In this document: positions 43,441 to 52,222 of the stretch, piece by piece
How the letters are laid out: each line of letters starts with the position of its first letter
How positions within the stretch are numbered: the first letter of the stretch is position 1
Notes under the pieces: model-generated
Seen by the model: only the letters and a program-made list of their open reading frames with translations
Told to the model about the DNA's origin: nothing
The model's database searches: none
Assembly (NCBI GenBank): GCA_009792885.1
Contig: WMCF01000030.1
Location: forward strand, 8,425,684 to 8,489,683
DNA: 64,000 bases
Direction: 5' to 3'
From: Eremophila alpestris peregrina
Lineage: Eukaryota; Chordata; Aves; Passeriformes; Alaudidae
Made by a program: the position numbers and the translations under genes

Positions 43441-43820
43441 CAACTTTTCCCCGCCGAGCTCCGAGCAGCGTTCAGCGGCAGAGTCGCGGGTCTGACTAAT
43501 CTGAAGCGCTGCGGCCTCATAGCGGGGAGCGCTACCAAGGCTCCTTCCTTTGCGAGTCTAATTATATCCCTAAGCTGGCCGCAGATTAGCACAGGACAGC
43601 CGTGGCACAGGGCTGAGGAGCCCCATGCTCTGCTCCGCCGGCATCGCCCGCGTCTGCCGGGACAGAGCCCGGGAGGGCTCCAGCAACACCCCCGGTGCCG
43701 CCTCGGCCCCATGGCTCCGCTCTCGGAGCGGTCCCGCTCCCTGACGAGAGGCTGCTCCGCCGGCCGGGAGCTCCGCCGGGACCCCCAGGGAGGAGGCAGA
43801 CCCGGCACGGAGCCTGGGTA
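43441..43820 (+). promoter_or_regulatory. SHROOM2: Intronic CpG island, candidate internal SHROOM2 promoter
   Basis: By hand count this 380-bp block has about 36 CpG dinucleotides and is strongly GC-rich, inside an intron otherwise AT-rich and almost free of CpG. The edges are abrupt: flanking sequence before 43.4 kb and after 43.9 kb returns to AT-rich composition. Within or next to it are an ETS-like CAGGAAGTG (43403-43411), TAATCT (43497-43502), TAATTA (43559-43564) and an inverted TAATCT (43583-43588). No clear TATA box is visible at a suitable distance, as is common for CpG-island promoters. It lies between the PDZ exon and exon 3, so transcription from here would give PDZ-less SHROOM2. 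A CpG-rich enhancer is the main alternative. Confidence 0.6.
43711..43817 (+). CDS. SHROOM2: Candidate alternative first coding exon of a PDZ-less SHROOM2 isoform
   Basis: An ATG at 43711 (CCCCATGG, G at +4 but C at -3) opens 35 codons beginning MAPLSERSRSLTRG and ending RPGTEP, then two bases GG before a plausible donor GTAGGT at 43818. Exon 3 needs exactly two bases from the preceding exon, so the junction would read GG|A (Gly) and continue RNDLACRPHSW in frame. The frame is also open upstream to 43324, so the start could be earlier if transcription begins further up. The donor matches consensus at most positions (GTAGGT rather than GTAAGT). The peptide is Arg/Ser/Gly-rich and I recognise no domain. 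Related Shroom3 is known to have a short form lacking the PDZ domain, which makes this plausible. It could instead be a non-coding exon or a chance open frame in CpG-rich DNA. Confidence 0.4.
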
Positions 43821-46304
43821 GGTACCTAAGGCTGTGCCAGGGTGAGGAGGCTCCTGCCAGACTGCGCAGGACATGGGACACTCCTCACCCCTTCATCCCA
43901 TTGTTGGGATAGGCCAGTGCTCAGGGAGCCTTTCTCTTGGCTTTTTTGTGTCTTTCATAACGTGTTGGATGAGGGGGATACAAAAAGCTATGCATTATTG
44001 TCTCAAATGCATCCGATTAAAATTTCATCATAGGATTGTTGGAGTCAGCAGGTGTGGAAGAGGGTAGGTGACTTTGAAGAGAGTATTTTTTTGTTTGCTT
44101 CGAAATATGCCTCCCATTTCTCAGGCAGACCTGGCTTCAGTGTGCTTTGTCCTCCTGAGCAAAACCACTCATCTCCCAGCTGGGCCAGGCACTGGTTTGC
44201 AGTCACTACTTTCTAAGAGGTCTGCAACCAGTTTTCTTGGGCATCCCCACTATGGGATGGAGACAAATGGAGTGGCAGAGTCACTCTTCGTAAAACTCTA
44301 AAGTGTCAAAGCCTGAGAGTTTTTAAGCCTTGAGCTTTTAGTGGGGTGAAAATTCAGTGGAAAAAGTTTCCCAGGCTGTGAGCCATTTGCCAGCATGTAC
44401 AGAACTTACACAAGGGTGGAAAGGGATTTTTATGGAACAGTGCAAGAGGAAATGAGTATGTTGATAAATGTGAGACCAAAATTGTTTGTTCTTCACAATA
44501 ATTCTAAAGAAAGGATTGTGGGATTTCTCCTTGGGAAGGAGAGGAATATGAAGTTCTGAGCAAAAGTGGGGGGAAAATAGCAAAATAGCATAATCTTTTA
44601 AATACACTTGTTTTACACAGTTTGGGGAAGGGAGAGGGAGTTAAATGATTAATTTAGATTTTTTTTTTTTTTTTTGTCACTGCAGGCAGTCACTGTTTCC
44701 AACTTTTCAAAAACACACATGCTATGAAGGTGGGGTGCTGGAGCAGCATGGGCTCAGGGTGTGTTTCTGTCTCTATCCTCTTAGTGGTGCCCAGACAGGC
44801 CAGTCAGCTCCATTAGAGAAATCCTTAATCCTAGTGAGGATGAGCTAATGGACCTTCTCACACTAGAGGGCTGCTCAGGTAGGGTCTGCACACTGTATTT
44901 GTGGGGAAGGATCCCAGAAGAGTTAGGATCAACGACTGCAGGTTACTGTTGGTTTATAATAACACATAGTAATACATAACAGAGCACTGACACGTAAAAC
45001 CCATCACACATTTCTGCTGACTTCACTGAACTTTGAGTAAAGCTAAAGCTATAAAATATTAGACTTCCATTAGTCACTTGGAGCTCCTATGTGGTATTCA
45101 GTATGTCTCAGTGATTTTTTTTTCTATATGAAGATGCCTCTTCTATTCCTTGAAGTTGTTTAGACATCTTTGTGTGGAGCTCTGTACCACCCTAGGAGTT
45201 TCCTATCTGAAGAAGATGAAATGTAGCACATATGATGCAAACAGCTGAGTATTCACTGTTAGAGCTGTACTCACTGCTCCAAGTTTAATAATAGTTATGT
45301 AGGAACAATTTGCATGTGAATGTAGTCATAGTATCTGTGTGATCTGCTGTGAGATTGTCCATAGATAGATACCTTTGTTTATGCAGGAAGAATGCATGGA
45401 TTAATTCAGTTATTAAACTGCTTGATCATTTCAGAGGGATGCTGAGAGTTCCTGCAGCTTTTTAAGAAACAAACTTTGGCAGCAGGGGTAACTATTTATG
45501 AATTTTAACTAGAGCATTTTTTCTTGTATTTTGTCATCAATTGTAACTGATCTGGGCTTGGAAAATTTAAATTGTTTCTGATTTTATTTCTGTGTATCCA
45601 AGCACATGTTTCAACCTGTGGGCATTTATTATTTTTGCCAGATTTACTCTCTTGTAAAACTTACTCTTGGTGATAATTAAGATGGCTAAAGATTGAGATA
45701 TGAAGTGGTGATGTGAGCTGGGCTGGAAGAAAAATGTTCAATTGAAGATCTGTTGTTATTCTTGTGAAGTGATTCTGTTTTCAATTTTGCTTGGAAAATA
45801 GCTTTTATTTTGCTGTGAAGTGACTGAACCCGGCTTTCAAATCTAATGATGTTAAATTGGGTGCATATCTTGGCACATTCAGTTTTTGTAAAATAAAAAC
45901 CTAGTTCCCCAAGCAAAATCAGTGCTGTTCCAAGAATCCCAGAAATGGGAATTGTCTGGTTGTTATTAAAGTTCTAGCTCCAGGTAATTGTAAGTGTTTT
46001 AAGACTGCCATATATCTGCTCAAAATAAGGGTTTGTATTCGCAGTGTATCCAAGTCAAGGGAATCAGCTCTGTTTCTCACAGAATGTCAGAAGATGAAGC
46101 AGGACATAGAACCAGCCTCAGCAGAGGATCCAGCTTCTTACCTTACTTACCCCATCTTCCCCCTAGGGCTGGAGGGTGGTGGCTTGCATTTCTCAGGTCG
46201 TGCTCCTACCCTGGGTGGTGGGAGCTCAGAGACAACATTATACCTGCCCATGCAGATTCCTTCTACTTCCATTAAGAGTCTACACCAAACATATTTGGCC
46301 TGAA

Positions 46305-46362
46305 TTAGTACAGGCATAGGAGGAGAGTAGCTCTTAGTACAGGCATAGGAGGAGAGTAGCTC
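46305..46362. repeat. Perfect 29-bp tandem duplication
   Basis: The 29-bp unit starting TTAGTACAGGCATAGGAGGA occupies 46305-46333 and repeats without a mismatch at 46334-46362. Absence of any difference points to a recent event. There is no recognisable element at either end. Confidence 0.95.
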
Positions 46363-48141
46363 ATGCTCCAAGAAGTTGCAGGAAAGTATCCGCCCTTTGC
46401 CAGTGGTAGAAATGGTGCATAAGTGCTTCAAATTGTACTGCTGTGTGTTATAATGCTGTTATGGCTGCAGTCATCAGTTGGAGATTAGGAACGGGATTTA
46501 ACTTGGAACTAACAATTAACTTCACCTGAAACTTGAGCTGCCCCGGGAGGTAAGGAGGGAGGGGTTACCTTGGATGATTGTGCAACTGTAACCACCTCGT
46601 GCCTTGGGCTTCCAACACGTTAAGGCAGCTGAGATTTCCTGCCCAAATTATGAGCTCTGTAATGTGCCAAAACTCTAATGTCTGTTTTAATGTGAAAATA
46701 GTTTTTATGACAATAAAAATCCTTTTTACCAACAGTGCTGTGTATCAATGAGTGATTTACAGTTGCATAGCTACCTCAATTCAGTGGAAGTGTAACTTTT
46801 TACATGGACTTGTATGTGTAATCCAGAAGGGGCTTCTCAGAAGAGGAGATTTTATTTTAATTTTTTTGTTAGGTTTGGGGTTTTTTTTGTGAGGTATTTT
46901 TTTCTTTCAAATCTCCATTGTCCTTCTGAGACTGAGATGCCTCAAGGGAAAATTTCCCTACCTGAAAAACTTATTCAATTTTTTATTAATGCAGAAAGTA
47001 CTGTAATTTTTTACAGTATTACACTCATCTTTTGTCTCAGTTAAGGCTAAGCCAGAGTAAATGGGTCCTGGATGCTGTGTGATGTGAGCAGCATTTATTT
47101 GGAAGATTACTTGAGAATTCCAAGTATGAGAATAAGCTGAGAAGCAATACTAGAGTACTTAACAAGTGCAAGCTCTTAAATAGATGAACAAAAAGACTTC
47201 ATGTGGGCCTGCTGAGTTGGTTCTACTTCTTACTCCAATGGGGGTTTTTGGATGAAAATAACTATATTGTTTCTAATGGTGATCAGCAGTATTGTTCTAC
47301 ATGTTTGCTTATTTAAAACTTTATTAAATGTTCCTGCAGTGCATCTGATTTAACGATTCCTTTTGTGAACAAGCCAGATATAAATCCAGTCAGGATTTGG
47401 CTTCATCTGAAACAGAGTTCCATTCAGGCATTTTTTTGTATTCAGGGAGTGACCCTGAAAGAAAGGAGGAGATGGTACGAGTTGTTTTTATAAAGCTCAC
47501 TACAGATCTGCTGAGGTAAAAGGCGTTACCCTAAAGTACTTGCCATGATTATATTTTCCAGGAGTTTTTTGGATTTATTTCTCACCGTGAAAAGTTTAAT
47601 CTCTCTAATATAAAATGAGAGTGTGATATCTCTACAGTTAAAATTTCACATCCTGATGTTTCTGCCTCACCTGGGAAGGCCCCATTTTTTGGCTTTTTGG
47701 AGGGGCTAATGCAGTTACTGTATTTTCTTTCCTTACTTGGAAGGACATTTAAGGCTCTCCTGGATGAACAGTCTGGATGCTGACACAGAGGGTACTTCAG
47801 AAAAAGCATTTAAATTGCTGCTGTCTAGCCCCAGGACAGCAGGAACCTGGGGCATCTAAGACTGAACCTGATGGAAAGGCAGTAGGACAGGCTTAAGAGA
47901 AAGGAAAGGAAGTGGCTGTGGCTGTGATGCTCTAGAAAGCAGCAGAGAGGTGAATTCATAAGTGGGTTGTGGGGCAGGTTTTAGCAGTGCTTCAGTATTT
48001 TGGGAAGACTAAAAAGCAGTGGCTGGAGTGCAAAACCATCAGCCTGTTCAAAGAAATTGTGGGCACATTTTGGAACTAGCAAAGCCTAAAAGGTCACATT
48101 GCATAAATGTATATATCTCTGCATGTATCTATATAGAGAGA

Positions 48142-48168
<27 letters not shown>
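48142..48168. repeat. (TG)n microsatellite
   Basis: This is an uninterrupted TG dinucleotide run of 27 bp, flanked by TATA-rich sequence. It is a likely polymorphic locus. Confidence 0.95.
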
Positions 48169-48172
<4 letters not shown>

Positions 48173-50368
48173 CATCTCTATTGGATATGAGTGATAGTAA
48201 AGGTTTATGTCAAAATATATTCTGGAAGTTTTTTTAGTTTGGGAAATCCTTCAATATACAATTTCTGCATGAAAATTTTTGGGGAGGCTTTCTGTGTTTT
48301 TCTTCCCTCTCACATTCTTTCATGCATTCATACCACCCTCCTTCCTTCACTTTTAAAGAAATGAAGAAAAAATAAAGCAGGAGACTGTTCAGAAAAAGTG
48401 TTCCACCTCGAGTTTTGGATGCTTTGTCCTTGCTTGGTTTGCTGTTACATCCAAAGATACAGAGGTACCTTTATGTCAGGAGACAGGACAACACTGAAAA
48501 TGGCAAGGGGGAAAAAGCAGGGAATTATACTGGACTTAACCAAGAGCTTTTTATGGAATTGACTGGTTTGGCCTAAATTAGGATAACTCTTGCATGTATT
48601 TACTTACTGAGAATGACACAAGACACCACTGACATTCCTTATAGAGTTTTGCTGCTGGGCAGTAGCTTTTTGCCAAATTTTAGATACATCATTCCCATAT
48701 TTCCATGGCAGATATATCTGCCAGCGGTGACTAATGTAGCATGAAGTAATTTGAATTCTATGAATATAGTTGTCTGAGATAGATAATACTGAATATCTTT
48801 GTATAGGATGATGACTCCTTTGGCATTCAGTAGAAAGGAACGTTGTTTGTTTTAAATGAAGGGTAAGAAGAAAGATCAAATTAAGTCCTCATTCAAAAAA
48901 AAATTCTTCATTTTAGACAAAGCATCAATTTCTGATCATAAGCTCCTACGTTAGGCAGTTGGATGAATTCTTCAAATCTGCAGTGACAAATATATATAGC
49001 AGCTTGTGGAATGAAAAACAGTTACATTGTCCATTTCTTTTTATTTGAGGCCCCTGTGGATAACTACAGACTCATGGTGGTTTTCAGCCTCCTTTTTTTT
49101 CCTGCCAAGGATTCAGAAGACTAATAAAATCCAAAAAATGTTTTTAATACATTGAACAAATGATTTAGAAGTTTCTTTATGGTGGCTTTTTGCATACCTA
49201 GTTAATGACATTATATGTTGGTCTCCTAGTGTGTTTTAATTTACTGAACACGAGATTGGTGAATGCATAAAACCCCCATGGATTGGGAAGACTTTTGTTC
49301 CCCCAGCATATACAGATTTACTAAAAAAATTGTTAATGAAGTATTGGTCTGTCTAGCCTACTGTTATTGTAAGGAGGGGAGGTGAGAAAGCTGAGAATTA
49401 TGAAGCTCTTAGGGATTTATAAATGGACAAACAAGGGCACCTGCACTGTCACTACAAATTCTTGACATTTTCTCTACATGGAGTAAAAAAATAATGCGTG
49501 AGTGGCTTGCTGAGGACATTCCAAAAACTGAACCCCTCCTAGCCAGTTTGCATGGCTGGCATGGGGCAGCAGTGTTTGTAGCTGGCTGTTTCTGTAGGAC
49601 AAACAACTGCAAACTGTGGTTTGGTTTATTTGGCTTTGAAACAATCTAAGGGCACCTTGTGAGCTGCACCTCAAAGTACGTGCAGTGCTGGAGTGTGCTG
49701 CTTGTTTGAGAATGCCAGTGAACTGTGCATTTGACCTTTAAGCTTGTGCAGGTTTCCATTTTATCTCAGGGCTGCAGCCTTTCTGCATTTCCTTACCCTT
49801 GCATCTTTGGCATGTCTTGTAGCCAATTACACTGGGATTAGGCCAAATTTCTGGTTCTAGACAAGGTTTCAAATGACTGCCAGTAGTTTGGACCTCCTGC
49901 TGCAACTTCGGAAAAGTGAACTTGGGCTATTTTAAAAACAAAGTTTTTAATAACACAGAAAGGCTTTGCTGCACTACTACAAAGCTTTGCATTGCATTGT
50001 GGTGAATAGAGGGAGAAGAGTTTAATTTTGATAACTGCTGTTCAGCCTCTCTCCATTGAGTGGTTCCCAAATTCTTGTGTTTGTACCTTGAAACATGGTC
50101 TACAGCTTTCTGTAGAAACTAAAGTGACTGAAAAGGGAATGTGTATTTTTATAAAGAATCTAATATAAATGATCACTACAACATTTTTCACTCAGAGCTT
50201 TAGGGCTGACAGTGTGTACCAGTAAGAGTTAAAAAGAACAGATGCTTCAGCTTTCAGATTTTTTTCTGTTTTTGTAGATTCAGCACAGTTCTGATTGAAG
50301 CCACTGACTTGTCCATCCTTTTACTTTTGAAAAACAGGGATTTCTTGTCTAAACCCAGGTTTTATTAG

Positions 50369-50594
50369 GGTGAGACCCCACCTTGAGTACTACATCCAGC
50401 TCTGGCATCCCCAGCATGGGAAGGACCATCAACCTGTTAGAGAAAGTCCAGAGGAGGCCACCAAGGTGATTAGTGGGTTGGAGCACCTCTCCTATGTGAA
50501 AATGCTGAGAGAACTAGGACTGTTCAGCCTGGAGAGGAGAAAGCTTTGGGGTGACCTAATGGCAGCCTGCCAGGATCCAAAGGGAGCCTATAAG
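50369..50594 (+). mobile_element. CR1 LINE, 5' portion of a split copy, sense
   Basis: It opens GTGAGACCCCACCTTGAGTA and continues with CCAGCTCTGGCATCCCCAGC, AGTCCAGAGGAGGCC, GAGCACCTCTCCTATG and TTCAGCCTGGAGAGGAG, all typical of the CR1 ORF2 end and 3' region. It breaks at about 50594 and resumes at 51169. Stops and indels show that it is inactive. Confidence 0.92.
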
Positions 50595-51168
50595 GCTTGC
50601 GGTGGGATGCCAGAGAGGGACCAATGTCTCTGAGCCCAGAGCACACCTCCACAAAATGGCTGACGATGCAGGCGAGGGACAGGTTCTTGTATGTAATCCA
50701 AAAGCTGGTTTGTTAGCTACAGCCAGATACAACCAAAGGGGTCCAGGGATGAGACTGAGACCTGGTCTGAGGCCTCAGGGTTAAATAGGGGGCAGAAGGG
50801 GCTGATGGGAAGTGAAGGGCCAATAGGGATAAAGGAAAGTGGTGCAGGGGAGTGGCTAAGGGCTGGGAGAACCAATAGGGTAACAGTGGTGGAGCACTGC
50901 AGTGCAAACAAGCCAATGGGGGTTGAGGGAAGGAAGAACATTCTAGAAGGGGTGTGTACATGGTAATGGAGGGCTGAACTGGGATGACATAAACTCAGCA
51001 AACCAAGGAGGGAACAGAACTTACAATACATTCACACATAACTGCAAAGGCCCATGGAAGAGAGGTCTTTTTCTCACTCTGTCCTAGAGAGGCATCTCTC
51101 CCCATTTGCCCCTGCCTCTCCAGGGCTGAGGCAAGACTACCTTAGGGGCAGGCCCCTGCGCCTCCACA
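50595..51168. mobile_element. About 570-bp LTR-like insertion inside a CR1
   Basis: The foreign segment interrupts a CR1 between GAGCCTATAAG and TACAAGAAGTTGG. The flanks TATAAG (50589-50594) and TACAAG (51169-51174) could be a diverged 6-bp target-site duplication. TGCGGTGG at 50598 and CCTCCACA ending at 51168 would form short inverted TG...CA termini. Three CCAAT boxes (50820, 50872, 50913) and a TTAAATAG at about 50782 suggest promoter content. I see no AATAAA, no primer-binding site and no coding region, so a solo LTR is inferred; a non-autonomous DNA element is the alternative. I cannot name the family. Confidence 0.5.
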
Positions 51169-51472
51169 TACAAGAAGTTGGAGAGAGACTATTTTCAAGG
51201 ACATGTAGTGACAGGACAAGGGCAAATGGCTTCAAATTTGAAGAGAGTAAGTCTAGGTTAGATGTTAAGGAAAAAATTTTTGCTCTGAGGGTGGTGAGAC
51301 ACTGGAACAGGTTGTCTGAGGGGTTATGGATGGCCCATACCCTAAAAACATTGGATGGGGCTCTGAGCAAATGGTCTGGTCCAGTGGAAGGTGTCCCTGC
51401 CTTCATCAGAAGGGTTGGAACGAGATGATCTTTAGGGTCTCTTCCAACCCAAACCATTAGTTGATTGATTCC
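51169..51472 (+). mobile_element. CR1 LINE, 3' portion of the split copy, sense
   Basis: It resumes with TACAAGAAGTTGGAGAGAGA, then GGACATGTAGTGACAGGACA, GTGAGACACTGGAACAGG and GATGATCTTTAGGGTC, and ends TTCCAACCCAAACCATTAG. With 50369-50594 it reconstructs one continuous 5'-truncated CR1 in order. Confidence 0.93.
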
Positions 51473-51660
51473 ATTATTTATTTCCTGTTGCAGCAGATAC
51501 AGATGAACAGTGGGCTACACTGCATTTGCAAGGACTGGCCTCTAATTCTCACTACTGTGAGCTGTGGGGAGCCCTAGCTGTCAATGATTACCGCCGGTGT
51601 GTAATCTGGGCTGCAGCCACCAGGAGAATAACCAGTACCGAGTGGTGGTAGCAGAGTGTG

Positions 51661-51790
51661 CCGCTCTGCCGGCCTGAGGAATGATCCCTGCAGGGGAGGC
51701 GGTTCCGCGGTGATGGCGGCGGCCGGAGCCGCTGCCTGCCTGCGCCGGCAGGGGGCGCGCGCGGGTCGCCGGGCGGGGGAACTCGGGACA
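51661..51790. promoter_or_regulatory. CpG-rich patch with a CTCF core motif
   Basis: About 20 CpGs fall in 130 bp, again in an AT-rich intron. The patch contains an ATGGCGGCGGCC stretch at 51713 that resembles a start region, but the obvious downstream donors I tried (GT at 51900 and 51921) leave a phase that does not fit exon 3, so a coding link to SHROOM2 is not supported. It sits in the roughly 500-bp pocket between two CR1 copies. It may be a small promoter, enhancer or insulator; the sequence does not decide which. Confidence 0.45.
51745..51758 (+). promoter_or_regulatory. CTCF core motif match
   Basis: The 14-mer CCGGCAGGGGGCGC fits the CTCF core consensus CCRSYAGRKGGCRS at every position. 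It lies inside a CpG-rich patch, so methylation could affect binding. Orientation is +. A chance match inside GC-rich DNA is possible. Confidence 0.45.
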
Positions 51791-51979
51791 AGAGAGAAGG
51801 GAAGAGATCCTTTGGAAAGGGATAAACTGCCAGTTCGGCTTCAGAATAGCGGCACAGCCAGCCTCTGTCCTGTGTGGCTGCCGCTGCTTGCAGGGAAAGG
51901 TGTGCAGCCTCAGGCTCGAGGTGTGTGCCGGCAGTCAGGCCTTTGCTCCTTCAGCAGGGGGCTGGAATGAAACGTTAAC

Positions 51980-52222
51980 AGACAATTAGATATGAGGGAG
52001 AAATTCTTTACCGTGAAGGTGGGGAGGCACTGGAACAGGTTGCCAGAGAAGCTGTGGATGCCCCATTCTTGGGAGTGTTCAAAGCCAACCTGGATGAGGC
52101 TGTGAGCAACCTGCTGTATGGGAAGGTGCCCCTGCCCATGGCAGCCATGGCAGGGACGTTTTAACTGAGTAATCTTTAACTGACTGATCGTCAAACCCAA
52201 ACTCATTTATGGTTCTATGAAA
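51980..52222 (+). mobile_element. CR1 LINE 3' end, sense
   Basis: It reads GACAATTAGATATGAGGGAG, GGCACTGGAACAGGTTGCC, GCTGTGGATGCCCC and ends GGTTCTATGA. It is heavily 5'-truncated. It lies downstream of the CpG-rich patch, in the same orientation as the split copy. Confidence 0.9.

Noticed and set aside
43440..43881. Long minus-strand frames over the 43.4-43.9 kb CpG island
   Set aside because: GC-rich DNA has few stops on either strand; no antisense splice logic or recognisable protein was seen.
46999..47018. Hairpin TACTGTAA-TTTT-TTACAGTA
   Set aside because: Eight-bp arms in AT-rich sequence are not unusual, and there is no other structure around it.
51054..51428. A 124-codon frame containing RADGF-like retroelement remnants
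   Set aside because: It spans the end of the LTR-like insertion and a degraded CR1; it is not an intact reverse transcriptase or a host gene.
51713..51970. ATGGCGGCGGCC start-like frame in the CpG-rich patch as another SHROOM2 first exon
   Set aside because: The visible donors leave phase 1, while exon 3 needs phase 2, and the frame otherwise runs into the flanking repeat region; kept only as a regulatory candidate.
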